Source of the DNA: Crocodylus rhombifer
Lineage: Eukaryota; Chordata; Crocodylia; Crocodylidae
Direction: 5' to 3'
DNA: 64,000 nucleotides
Assembly: GCA_038503035.1 (NCBI GenBank)
Contig: JAVSML010000029.1
Location: 633,708 to 697,707 of the forward strand
Shown here in pieces: positions 36,501 to 47,400 of this stretch. Below the pieces are notes generated by a model. It saw only the letters and a program-made list of their open reading frames with translations, did no database searches and was not told the DNA's origin. The translations under genes and the position numbers were made by a program. The first letter of the stretch is position 1, and each line of letters starts with the position of its first letter.

Positions 36501-37479
36501 AAAGAGACAAAGGAACAGGAGTGAACAGCTTAAGAGAAGGGGAAATTCACAGACACAAGAAAAGGAAGAGAAGCTGAAAGGGAAAAGTGAAATAAAAGGA
36601 TGAGCTAAAGGAAAAGCGGGAATAATCGAGATAAAATATGACGATAATCATTATTATATTTTACTAGTAAATAAACAAGCCATGCAAGTACTGGTTTCAC
36701 CCACATTGTAGAACATGTTCATTTAATACTTCCCTGAGGGGCCAAAGAGTGATAGCTATAATGCTACACTTGGGATTTCGGTCTTTTGACTCTGCATTGT
36801 ATGTGTGTCTGCCAGCTTATTTTTCAAAATTGTATTCTACAGAACCAAATCATGTTTTTATACCTTAAGTATCAGTCCCTGACTAGGAACCAAAAGGAGG
36901 GCTTGAAAACAATTATGCCAACCTGTTGGGGGTACTTGAATAGGGTAAAAGGTAGAATTGGTTTTTCATGGTTTGCCAGCAGTCAACTTGGGAGGTTCCC
37001 CTCCAGCTTCCATTGAAGCTAATAGAAGGATTCCCACTGTATTCAACAGGAGTTGGATGAGGTCCCCCACACACCAAGAATGATAAACTAGCTGTTAATC
37101 AATCACCAGAGTATACACAGTCTAGAGAGCAAAACTGAGCATAGGGAATTGTTCCTTTCCTCAGTTTCTTGGACACAAAGTACATTGTGTACTTACACTA
37201 AATTAACATATCTGCATGATCTACTCGTTCCTCTCTGTCTGTGGGGCCACTGGCTTCTTGTTGAGCATTCAGTGTTATACTCTGCACATCTTTTCCCTTA
37301 TTCTGCTATGCAGAATTTTATTTTCTCCTACACAGAAATGTAACTTGAAGCTGCAGTTTATTATTATTTTACAGGACCAAAAGATGTGGGTGAAAGCAAT
37401 CCTTGTACAGTTCAGGGCTATGTCCTCTCAGGGACCAGAATACACAGAGCTTTATGAGCCAACTACTGGCTGCGTATTA
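33506..37479. other. No supported gene; one long unexplained frame and purine-rich DNA
   Basis: A 187-codon minus-strand frame at 33533-34096 has no recognisable domain. Its composition (many Cys, Leu, Arg with no repeating pattern) looks non-coding. From 35400 to 36610 the plus strand is strikingly purine-rich in two blocks (about 35460-35800 and 36420-36610). No exon is supported. Confidence 0.45.
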
Positions 37480-37565
37480 ACAAACAGGGATCTTGTAGCT
37501 CAAACAGTTAAGTTGCATTTTTTTGAACTACCCTGAGGTTCAGGATTTGATTCCTCATGGCAAAT
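37480..37565 (+). mobile_element. Possible tRNA-derived SINE head
   Basis: TTGTAGCTCAAACAGTTAAG resembles a pol III A box (TRGCnnAgynGGttAg), and about 35 bp later GGTTCAGGATTTGATTCCTC resembles a B box. It overlaps a plus-strand frame (37216-37536), which argues against that frame being an exon. No tail or target duplication was identified. Confidence 0.38.
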
Positions 37566-37941
37566 GACGCAATTCAGAGGTTAATGACATATGCAGAGCC
37601 TGTACAGCACAGGGCAGGCCATACATGTACATGTCAATATTTCCTTGCTCACAGTGAAAGAATCGTCTGGATAATTTTTGCCGTCTGCTTTGTGAAGAAG
37701 AGGCTCATTTCCGTCAGCTCCAATGGAGCTCTGGTTTACGTGCCATGTGGCAGGAACTTCTTATCCTACTTTATCCTAGTGGATCTGATGCCTCAGACAC
37801 ACAGGACAAATACTAAGTTAATACTAATTCAAAAAACTACGTTAGGCATATCAGAATTCAGATAAGAAATTCTGGTCCTTACCAATCCTAAATTCCTTAT
37901 CCTCCCTTCAAAATCAATGTTTCTGAGAAACTGCTCTCAGT

Positions 37942-38192
37942 GGCCATGTCTACATGAGATGTTAACTACGTGCTCATTTAGCTTTTGCATAAACAAGTTT
38001 TGAATTGCTGCACAGGACCTGGAGTTGCCACAAAGTAATGTCACCAAATGGCTTTTAGGTGATGCTGACTGTGCAGTAGTAATGAGCTACTGCACAGTAG
38101 CATCACATCATGCTTCCTGCCATTTGACACTACTGCACAGTAGTAACCTAGTATCAAGCTACTGCATAGTCAGCGTCTTGTGTAGACATGGC
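37942..38192. mobile_element. MITE with GCCATGTCTACA termini (251 bp)
   Basis: The left end GGCCATGTCTACATGAGATG and the right end TTGTGTAGACATGGC are inverted repeats. Inside, ACTGTGCAGTAG at 38068-38079 pairs perfectly with CTACTGCACAGT at 38087-38098, and CTACTGCACAGTAG recurs downstream. Flanks CAGTG and TAGTG may be a short decayed duplication. It is a non-autonomous hairpin-rich element. The copy at 1510-1760 shares the GTCTACA core. Confidence 0.72.
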
Positions 38193-38274
38193 TAGTGATG
38201 ACCTAATATAGTATCTTGGTGCAGGCAAAATCCAAACTGTTTTAGGGAACGTTAACTTTGTCAGTGGGTACGTC

Positions 38275-38520
38275 AGTAGTTCTCAAACTTTTTAAACTCA
38301 AGGCACCCCACAGAAAATGTCTGCTTTTAGCTTTTACTTGTTTCTTGGCTATGGAAAAATAATATGGCAATTCTTCTGTTGCAAAGAACTCAGAAAAAAC
38401 ACAACATTATTATTCTTACATGTCTCTAGAAAAGTTGTAAGTCTAGCTCTAGCAGGAGACAAATTCACACTAATGCTGAAGAATCTCAACTGTGATAATT
38501 TAGCAGATCATTAATCCCAC
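38275..38520 (+). mobile_element. hAT-like terminus and remnant
   Basis: CAGTAGTTCTCAAACTTTTT then AAACTCAAGGCACCCC matches the CAGTGGTTCTCAAACTTTTTggactcatGGCACCCC terminus of a hAT-like family in amniotes. The partner end was not found, so the right boundary is arbitrary. A 65-codon frame within it is probably not a gene. Confidence 0.42.
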
Positions 38521-38796
38521 TCTCTAAAGAAGGCTGTAAAGCAGAACTAAATATGCAAATCCTCTTGTGCTTTAAACCTGCATCTGTCCGTCCGTCCATC
38601 CAACCATCTATCTATTGTAGTGGAATTCTCATAAGATCATAGTGTATTCTAATCCATTAATGTAATTCAACTGGAGCATATAAGATTAAATATAAAAAAA
38701 TGATGTAAAAATAATATTAAGGCTCAGGCTACCAGAGGCCTCAGAACCGTAGATAATCTTACATACTTTATGATTTCCAGTACATATGCAGAAAAG

Positions 38797-38940
38797 AGGT
38801 GAGCGTGGCACTGGGGGTTAGTAAATTAGCCTTTTATCACAAGAGACTGACATTCAAATCCTGATTATTCTAAGTCACAGTGCAAATAAGGTGGGTGCCC
38901 TCTTTCTAGCCCACTTAACTAAACTGCAATATGATCTGCC
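38797..38940 (+). mobile_element. tRNA-derived SINE
   Basis: AGCGTGGCACTGGGGGTTAG then TAAATTAGCC (A-box side) and CATTCAAATCCTG (B-box GTTCAAATCC type) are spaced as in a tRNA-derived SINE. They are followed by TTCTAAGTCACAGTGCAAAT, like SINE body sequence. It is diverged and partial at the 3' end. Confidence 0.45.
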
Positions 38941-39257
38941 CTGACAGACCAGGACAGTCAGGCCTGTAATGTCAGGGGTGTTGGTGTATTGTCAGGCCTA
39001 CACAATGGCTGGGTGTAGAGTGGTGCTATTAACCCTTCACTTTCTTGAACAGTAAAATCTATCCACAAAATCTACCTAAAAATAACATTTACCCTCAGCA
39101 GTCTATCTGATATAAAAGTGTTTCTGAATCCACTTGAACTATCTTGCTTTTTTATTGTAAATCATAAACATAATATCAAATTGCTGTGCCAATGTCTAAG
39201 GAACTCCTTCTCAGAAAACACCGCAGTGCAGAGCAAAAGATATCATTTTTTGGATTG

Positions 39258-39400
39258 TGAGATAAAATTCCAGGGAAACAGAGGAATGTAGGATGGGAAA
39301 GGACAGTCTATGTCATCTAGTCCAGCCTTTGCGATCAGAGGCAGCCACCTAATAAACATCTGACCAAGAAGGTACAGACGACCACCCACTCTAGTGTTTT
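39258..39400 (-). mobile_element. Old CR1 LINE 3' fragment
   Basis: GGAATGTAGGATGGGAAAGG then ACAGTCTATGTCATCTAGTCCAGCC is the antisense of the CR1 3' region (gactagatgacc...cttccatcc), followed by sequence equivalent to the C-terminal coding end. It is strongly diverged. Confidence 0.5.
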
Positions 39401-40233
39401 TCATATACCAGACAACAGCAGATAACACAAAAAAACAAAAAAGCCCACCTTCCTCTCCCACCCCCAGTATATTACAGAAAGTGAGAAGGCAGCCTACAGG
39501 GATTATAATGACAGAAAGTTTCAAGGTAGAATAAACCTAGTTGTCTTGGTACATTTATGCAATTTTTAATTATGAAACATTTGACTGGAAGCAATGTTAC
39601 AAGCATTGCAGAAATTTTCAAAGGACTATGCATGGTAAAAATAATATGCAACTCACACAAGCCAAAAGTCATGCTAGGCATGAGAATACCATAAAGAGGG
39701 GCTAATTCTATTCATGAGAAAGCTCAACCTTGTCAAGATAGGAAAGACCCCACCTGAGAAGTTTGTGTCATAGAGTAGCAGAGGTACTCTTGCCTGGAGT
39801 GACCTGAGGTGGAGGAGTTGCCACAATCCTAGGACTGAAATAATATTCCTCTAAGCCTGAGGGCCTAACTTTTGTCTGAATGTGCATCTTTCTCTCCCCC
39901 ATGCAAGTTTGCTGGGGTAGGAAAAATTTCCATCCTTTCTTCAGTTGCTATGTCTGTTGTGAGGAGAAAGGAACTTGTCATCTGGGGGAGAGACTGGGGC
40001 TAGCTATGGCTTCTGTATGGCTACAGCCCTCTGGAATTCTTTCATTTGTCCGGCAACAAATTCCTATATTGCTCCTCTAATTGACCAGCAGTCAAAAGAC
40101 TATTTTTATTTCTGATTTAAGACGGCTCCCATGGGTGCAGAAGTTTTGGCAGGGGCTGCCAAACCTGAATTGGTGTGGTTCTGTTGCATCACAGTGAAAT
40201 GGAGGAGAGAGAAGATCCGTTCTTCTGCATGTA

Positions 40234-40740
40234 ATGAGCACAGTTCTACTGCATTTGGTGTATGAGTGTCCACTGGGAATATGGTCAGGGATCAGTAAAT
40301 ATGCTACTCTAATACAGAGGTGTAGGTTGAGACGAGCCTATGAACTCCACTTCATCAACCTCCTGGATACTAAAAATCATGGACTAAATATAGACGTTGG
40401 ATTTATGACACATTATAACCTGCCTGACATCTGACTCCCCAGGTATCTCTCCGCTATTTATCCCCCTTCTCTTTCTCTCCCCCCCCGCCTGTCTCTCACC
40501 CACTGACGACTCAAACTACGTTTTCACTAACTACCTGTCTTGCATGCATACCAGCCCAGCCTCGGGCTTCTTTACTTTTCATTCCATCCAGGAAGAGCCC
40601 ACACCAACTGCTGAACCTTCCTTAGGCTGACGAAGGGTTACAACCCGAAAGCTTGCATAATAATTGTTTTCTAACTATTTAAGGTGGTCTAATTAGAGAT
40701 ATCAGATTCACCCAAAGAATCTTGTCTACTCTAATACGGA
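40234..40740 (+). mobile_element. Penelope-like or related retroelement, 3' part
   Basis: The frame at 40234-40434 ends with ELHFINLLDTKNHGLNIDVG and stops. A terminal 'E..FI..LdT...GLN' pattern is reminiscent of the C-terminal edge of GIY-YIG-type endonucleases in Penelope-like elements. It is followed by about 290 bp of 3' sequence with CTGACGAAGGGTTACAACCC then GAAAGCTTGCATAATAA and AGGTGGTCTAATTAGAGATATC, a well-known reptilian repeat tail. The tail logic (ctgaYgaagggt...gaaagcttgc) parallels that at 11255. The repeat nature is sure; the Penelope assignment is an inference. Confidence 0.42.
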
Positions 40741-40765
40741 CACCTTCTTACCCTAGAACACGTGC

Positions 40766-40787
40766 ATGTGCGTGTGTGTGTGTGTGT
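40766..40787 (+). repeat. (TG)n microsatellite
   Basis: A short run GTGCGTGTGTGTGTGTGTGT-like, preceded by CGTGCATGTG, about 22 bp. Confidence 0.85.
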
Positions 40788-41214
40788 CTGCACTTATATG
40801 CATTCATGAATATGTTAGTATTCAGGTATCCGGACAGCTCAAGCTGAAGTAGGTGTTCCTTAGCATACTCAGGGAGGTTTTCCCTCATCACTGCCCCTAT
40901 AGTTTCCCTACATCCAGAAACTAGGAACAAAATTTGAAAACTAGTGCCCTATTTGGCTACAGAAGCAAAACAAGAATTTTATCATATCCATATAACACAC
41001 AAGACAAGAAAAGCAACTGCTTTCGAATGGCATGTAATGTTAACTCATACAGTAAAACAAAATATGACTGGCTGTTATTTTTACTACTGAAATCAATGAT
41101 GAAAGCAAGCCATGAATTTCAATCGAATTTTCATATTGAAATAACCAGAATAAAATGCAGCAAACATAATGCACAGGGGAACGTCTGTTTGTTTGTATGT
41201 ATGAACGGGCCATA

Positions 41215-41252
41215 CTCACACACACACACATGCATGCACGCACACATATATA
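41215..41252 (+). repeat. (CA)n/(AT) microsatellite
   Basis: CTCACACACACACACA then TGCATGCACGCACACATATATATA, an imperfect alternating purine-pyrimidine tract of about 38 bp with Z-DNA potential. Confidence 0.85.
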
Positions 41253-41689
41253 TAGGAATAGTGAAACAAAACAACATAACTAATTTTAAGATGGAGCTAG
41301 ATAAATCAAAATACACTAGATAACTACTTAAAAGCAAGACCAAGTTTTAAGGTAATCTGAATTGTTATCTACATCTACATACATATACACATCCATACAT
41401 ATACAAGATCTGAAACTTTTTTCATTCTTTTCCTCCTGTTGCTGTCATGTAGGGAGAGAGGGGAGAGAGATAACATTTTTTTTCAAGGTACTTTAAACCT
41501 CAAATCTCAGGCACTCAGCATGATTTAGAACTCTTTAACAGCACAATTGGGGAAGAAGGTAAGAAAGGCTGTGAGATGCGTATCTTTTTCAGCCCTATTT
41601 AAAAATAAGAGCAATAGATATTAAACTTGATCTGCAATGTTCAGTGCTACTAATTTGCATGTCTATTACAAAATAACTGAGAAATTAAA

Positions 41690-41880
41690 CATAGGAAAAC
41701 AAAACACAGACCTAGAAATCAGCTATTGTTTTATCATGTCCAGTCCCCCCCTATGACATGCACTATTTTAGATAATCTTATCCATAGACTGGTTAAGTTC
41801 CACCTTAAACTAGCTGGGTTCTTGCCCTTCCACCACTCTAGCTTTTGAATAATACCAGATAGCAAAATGAACAGCCCATT
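41690..41880 (-). mobile_element. Very old CR1-like fragment
   Basis: CATGTCCAGTCCCCCCCTATG then ACTGGTTAAGTTCCACC and CTTGCCCTTCCACCAC resembles antisense CR1 C-terminal coding and 3' sequence (lnt..fkk, caaggaccaggt), heavily diverged. The call is tentative. Confidence 0.3.
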
Positions 41881-41975
41881 CTAAATGGAGGGGCTAAAAC
41901 TCCAGTAAAATGACTCTTAAAAGAATAACTTGTTAAAGGGAAAACTTGATAAAAACAGCAAAACATCTTAAAACA

Positions 41976-42038
41976 TTATATATATGGTTTATATATATAT
42001 GCTCTATATATACTTTATATATATAAACTATATAGATA
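41976..42038. repeat. (TA)n-rich low-complexity tract
   Basis: Alternating TATATA blocks separated by GGTT, GCTC, CTT and AAAC over about 60 bp. Several segments are palindromic, such as TTTATATATATAAA-like. Likely slippage-prone. Confidence 0.8.
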
Positions 42039-43946
42039 GTCTTTAATGCTTTAGAATGTAACATTCTTAACTAAGGAATATCTGGAAAGACCAGCTGGAA
42101 TAAAGTTTGAACCCACTGGGCCAAATGAATGGTGTGCATCATAGAAATGTAGCAACACCCCTATTTAAAAAGTCCATAATTGAGGCAATATGGACTTCTG
42201 GATTCCTTGATATTCACCTGAGGCCCCATATTTTGGGGGGCCCTGTCCCTCCAGTTTTAAAAATAGTTTGTATTAACATAATATTATATACGCAATTTAT
42301 TTCCATACATCATGTGAAGTTTAGGGCCTTACAAATGCCACATATATGAATACGTGGTGTATATTCTCTGGTATCTGGGAATGAATAGTGTGCAATGTGC
42401 TGATTGCACACCATTGGAATTACAAGGAAATATAGCTCTTTCATATATATCACTACTGCTCAAAAACACTTTATATTTTTTTAATTAAAATAATTAGATT
42501 TGTAAAACACTGCCATTTGTTTCAGTAAGTATCTGGCTCTTTTTTAGCGAGTAAATAAGCTTAAGATCACATGCCTCCAAAATTCTGGCTCACAACAATG
42601 AACTACAGAAGAACACAGTATATAATCTGTTCTAAAAGCATCTTCTTATTGCTGAAGACAATGGATTTTCAAAGGGAATAGCACAAGTAGCCAAGGCACA
42701 GTCTTACTCTGTCTAGTGTCTGCAGGATTATTCCATAAATCTGCTTCTCACCATTTTCAGTCCACAAGTATTCTTCTGAGGAGGTATTTTTCTGATTACT
42801 ACAACATACTATAGTAGACACCTATGCAGTATGATTGCAATACGTAGGATTCCTTGTAATGCGGCTAATAGAAATGTGCCCCTGTGGAGAAAGGATTAGC
42901 ATTAATTGCCGTTGTCAAATTCATCAAAGTTAGTCCCAATTTATTAGAAGTTTTGTGCATTGCAGTACCACCAGAACAAGTTTGTGAGTACTGCAATACA
43001 CCAATCGTTATTCTGCCTTTGGCAAATTAATGCAGATATTTTGCCTTATGATAATTCCTAATTATTAAGAGGTTTAGGAAAAAGTCCCACTCACTTGGAA
43101 CTCCATTGCTACTGTTAGCCATTTGCAATTCAGCCCTAAACTTAAAAAAAATGTGCAGCTTTCTCTTCACCACATTCATTTAGTGCGAGAACACTTAATA
43201 TTAGTAAATTGGTCCCTTTGGGAATCTCAACTTAGGCACATATAATAATACAAGTTGAAAACCATAATTCTGTCATAATCACCTCTCGTTTCATATTTTT
43301 AACTCAGAAAGGAGGTTTCCTCACAGAAGATTTATTGTATGATTCCAGTACTTAAATAAACAATGTATGTTTTGAGCATAAAGTGTTTACTCCCAGATAA
43401 CCCTTTCTTAAATATGAGGGTATAAAGTCAAATAAACTTGTGCACTACTGATTCACTTTAGGAAAACTGTATACTTTTCTGCATAAAAGACTAGCAGGTC
43501 AGCTTGAAAACTACTTACAAATGATTTAAAATATAGGAAGAATGTATATCGAGGCTCAGAGCTATATTTTTTTAAGGGTATTTAGGGTAGGTGACCTGCG
43601 AGGAATGTGTCTTTCAGGCTTACTAAATGGTAGCAGGGAGAGGTAATTTTAACTCTTCCTGAGTCTGTAACTTTAATCAATGAGGAAAAAATTATCAGAT
43701 TGACTCTACAGTCAGCAAAAACTTCCTGTACTTCAAGTGAACAGGAAAAAAGTTTCTGTATGAGGACAGACTGGGGGGCAGGGAGGGGAAGAAAATGAAA
43801 AAGAACCTTAACCTGATTTCCCAGTTTATATTTCAAGCTCCACTGACGCATTTACTGAGGAGCTCACTCTCATGTGATCTGCAGAGGTGTCTCACTGCAG
43901 GAGATTCAGAATTGGCAGTCCTAAGCATATAGCCTGCATCTCTGTA
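42039..43946. other. No gene recognised
   Basis: AT-rich unique sequence. No exon-like block or repeat terminus was found. Confidence 0.5.
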
Positions 43947-44071
43947 GGGCCTGATTCTACCTTTTCACGTGCAACAGGGAATCTCACTGCGTACGTGGCC
44001 CCGCTGTCATCAGCAGGTCTACATGCACAGTGCAGCAGTAGCTAAGCAAGAACACTGGCAGAATTGGGCCC
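43947..44071. repeat. Inverted-repeat element, GGGCCTGATTCTACC ends
   Basis: GGGCCTGATTCTACC at 43947-43961 pairs imperfectly with GGCAGAATTGGGCCC at 44057-44071, a 125-bp unit. It is the reptilian gggccagattctgcc palindromic repeat class. Confidence 0.5.
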
Positions 44072-44839
44072 ACTGTGACTACAGTTTCCTTTAGAAGTGC
44101 TCTGTATTTACATGTTAAAATATGCAGTCCCTCCTTCCCCCCAAAGACGAGGAGGATGGGGAGGGAAGAGCATTGTCTCTCTTTAAAGATAATACATTAG
44201 TGACTATATATTTTTTCTTAGATCCCAATTTGTCTGGTTGTGGAATTTATGGCCTTTTTAAAATAGATTTTGCCAAACAATTGCGTGGCAACTTGCAGTC
44301 TGCAAGATATCTTTCCATCAGGCCCAGGAGGATTAAAGCAGGTTCTGTTTTCATCATGAAGGTGCTAAGGATGTAGGCACAAAGGAGAAATTCACTTTTT
44401 GCCCATATCAGGAGGAGCCCCTTGCCAGCCAATGCAGTGTTCCCTGCAACATTTGCCAAAATAATGTGTTGCTTTCTATAGTCCCTTCAGGTTGAAAAAT
44501 AGCCTTGTGCTGCTACACATACAGAGCAGGAGTATTTCCCAGTCCCTGGGTCTCTAGTTTAATGCTAGGACAAATTCTTTCTTAATTTTGTGTGCCAACA
44601 ACCTGACAAAAAATAACAGTGTACGAAGGCGGAAAATTACATTGCGTAATATACATGTGAAGAAGGAAATAGAGATGAAAATAATATATGCTCAAAAGGT
44701 TGGGGTGTTATTTGTTCATTGATCTTCTTTTAAAGCCATTCTAAGATTTTAATCTCAGTGGCTTGGTTACAAATATTCTTCCTTTGGGTGGGGCAGGGGA
44801 AAGCAACCCCAGCCAATGTATTATTTCAAACAAACATTG

Positions 44840-45315
44840 TACTAGGACTGCAAGGGATCCACAGAGCCATCAAATCCAGCCTTCCGCTGTTGAAAGCAAC
44901 CACCTGTCATTCCTTCCATAACTAGTTTCCATCTGTTTAGCTTTTTGCCCCCACTAGTCCCATTGGAAGGCTACTCAGAACCACAGTGATAATTAGAAAT
45001 CTTCTAATTTCCAGCCTATACTTATTCATGGCCAGTTTATACACATTTGATCTTGTGCCAGCGTTGTCCCTTAGCTTAAACATCTCTTTCCCCTTGCTGG
45101 TATTCATCCCCCTGATGTACTTATAGAACAATCTTGTTCCTCTCGGCTTCTGTATTGCCAGGCTTACCAAACCAAACTTAGTCTCCTCTTTTAGATAGAT
45201 AGGCTCTCCATTCCCTGATCTCTCCAATAATCTTTCTCTGCACCTGTTACAGTTTAAGTTTAGCTTTCTTGAACAGAACTGTATACAGTATTCCAAAGGA
45301 CATCTCATCATGGAG
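44840..45315 (-). mobile_element. Old CR1/L3-like LINE fragment
   Basis: The minus-strand frame 44937-45311 contains LEYCIQFCS (CR1 LEYCvQFW), LFYKYIRGMNTSKGKEMF (the YKYikG...LF region), then RSNVYKLAMNKYRLEIRRF (the RGNghKL...f.ldiRknF region) in the right order. It is followed by a 3' tail with CAAATCCAGCC. The ERVQRRATRMI stretch is degraded. The copy is far older than that at 8521-10465. Confidence 0.72.
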
Positions 45316-45947
45316 AATACACAAAGACTTCAATGGGAATAGCATAAACAGAAGAGATGCACATGGTACTCTATACCACATGTAACAAAACAGATTTTGT
45401 TATCTGCCTTAAGAAGCTCACAATCTCACTCAAATACAAACATAACAAGGGAGAGAAGTTGAGGTCAGAGAAGGTGAAGTAATAAGGAGACTTGCATAGG
45501 TAAACTTTGTGAAAGAGGGGATTTGAAGCAGAAGGGTAGTTTGCCATATTGCAAGTGAGGATCCCAAGAAAGGGTAAGTGGAGAGTAAAGGAAACAGCTA
45601 TGACAAATGACCCAGAGAAGTTCAGGAAGCTAGAAGGATAACATTTATAGGACATCAAATATCATAATACCTTCCCTTTGGTGAGAGGATAGAGAAAACT
45701 ATTTACCCTACACTGAAGCATAACTTCACAATAAAGTACTTACCATGTAACCTAATGAAATCAGACCAATGCTGCATAACTAAGGAGTATTTCTAAGATT
45801 TGTAGTGCTGTGAGCCTGTCTCCCATGAAATAGGATACTATACTATTTAGTATAGTATAATTTTATACTATGAGAATGCTCCTGTACTGCATTTCCTCTT
45901 AAAGTCACAATAAAGTCCAGCATGACGTACATAATATAAAGGCTTAC
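45316..45947. other. No gene; possible MIR-like relic at 45440-45530
   Basis: GAAGTTGAGGTCAGAGAAGG, TGAAGTAA and then AGAGGGGATTTGAA follow the order of the antisense MIR 3' half (gaggcacagagaggttaagtaa...gggattcgaa). Similarity is weak. Confidence 0.3.
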
Positions 45948-46182
45948 TTATGTGTGAGGGGTGTGAGGAAAGGAGCTCAATTAGCCTTAGAGTAACAAAG
46001 CTGGCAAAGTTGGTTTGATCTGATGGGACTTCTGTACTGCCTGACAAGTGGAAAAGAGCAAAACATTTTACTAATTTTTGAAGAGCCAGCACAATCTCCG
46101 TTTGATCAGCAGACTGAGTACCAGCTACCAAATGAACTAAATACTGTAACACTTGCAGTGATCTACATTGCCTCTCCCGTTG
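45948..46182 (-). CDS. Candidate internal exon of an unidentified gene
   Basis: This 235-nt minus-strand block is open and bounded by ATTTTAG (acceptor) and a strong donor GTAAGC (after ACATAA). It starts in phase 0 and ends with one extra base. The predicted roughly 78 residues include LQVLQYLVHLVAGTQSADQT, EIVLALQKLVKCFALF and LRLIELLSSHP. These are leucine-rich helical segments typical of HEAT/ARM-like repeats, although the family cannot be named. The acceptor is imperfect: two other AGs lie 8 and 18 bp upstream (CTGCAG, GTTTAG), and using either would bring a TAG in frame, so the last AG must be used if the frame is right. It lies in unique sequence. Confidence 0.48.
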
Positions 46183-47263
46183 CTAAAATCCTGCAGCACT
46201 AAACAAAACAATGCATTTCATACAGGTAGTGATTGCATAAAGGTATGCCAGCAACATCCCACAGAAGGCTACAAACACTTGTGCCAGTTAATTAGCAATG
46301 GCATTAAACATGAGGAGGAACACTGACTAGGACATTAGGGTTAAACATAGCCTATTTAAACTTGCCATGTGATCTTTTATTCCATCTGTTATCAACATAC
46401 TTCAAGAGATTAATCCAGTAGATTCACTACTTACCATTTAGAACAAGTGAATACCATTTTTGTTACTCCATATCATACTTCACAAGTTGCAAATGTTCAG
46501 CACGTGATTGACAGGTTGAAGAGGTGCCACAAGGTTATATGACAGCCTATCACATTTCCAAGGACAAGGAATCCTTTATGAGACATTCAGAGATTTTTCC
46601 TTTTAACATGTTTCCATTGTTTCCCTAAACTAAACCTCAAGTGTACACAGTTTTTCAGGACATGCTCTTGAAACAGGAAGCCTCATCAGTGATGGAAAGA
46701 TATCCTTAGGGAAACACATGACACCCACTCTCTCCTCTGACATAACCTGCATCTTCTCTTGGCTCCAGAAACACAAAGATGAGAAGAAGTATGCCACAAG
46801 AACATCTTAATGGCAAACTACCCAATTCCAACACTTATTTTCTTGGAGTACCCCATTCCAACAGTTACAACAACAAGACCATTCACACCATTTATCTAGG
46901 GAAGCTTTGGCGGGACTCAATGGCATTATGATGTTGGGAAATCTGTGCTGCTGTTAGTTATCCCACACCCAAAGATGACCTTATCATTTGGCTTGCTTTA
47001 AAAGGTATTATCAAAATAAAAGATACAATGTTTCAATAATCTGATCTAAAGTTTGTACCACATTTAGTACAACAGGAGAAATCCTGTATGTTTACTGGCC
47101 ACCACTACGTAAGTGGGAAATGGCATGGGGATAGGGCTGCCTATCTCCTAAAGTGGTAGCCATGGCCATTGAGGCAGATACATTGGTGCTGATAGGTATA
47201 TGGGGCAGATTAACATTCACTGTCACTTTACACAAATTAACCCACTTCAAATGCCATGCAAAT
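46183..47263. other. No gene recognised
   Basis: Unique AT-rich sequence upstream (minus-strand sense) of the candidate exon at 45948-46182. Confidence 0.45.
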
Positions 47264-47400
47264 TAAGTACAGACAGTCAAAAAGCCCGAGACAGAATTGA
47301 CTCAATCTAGGCAGCTTCCTCTAAGCTGTGTAGGTTGAACTAATAACCAATTGAACTGATGTTTAGTTTCAGCTGGGAAAAGCAGAGTGAACAAAGGTGG
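47264..47400 (-). mobile_element. CTAGGGACAGA-family transposon, one arm
   Basis: TTAAGTACAGACAGTCAAAA then GCCCGAGACAGAATTGACTC and AATCTAGGCAG corresponds to the left arm of the copies at 16905 and 63055. Its partner terminus may be the palindromic one ending at 49607, which would make 47264-49607 a single inflated element, but other sequences intervene. Confidence 0.5.

Noticed and set aside
37216..37536. Plus-strand frame after ATTATTATTTTACAG, resembling an exon
   Set aside because: No donor site, and its 3' part overlaps a tRNA-SINE-like A-box/B-box arrangement.
37480..37565. Functional tRNA gene
   Set aside because: A/B-box-like motifs are imperfect and the sequence does not form a cloverleaf with a paired acceptor stem.
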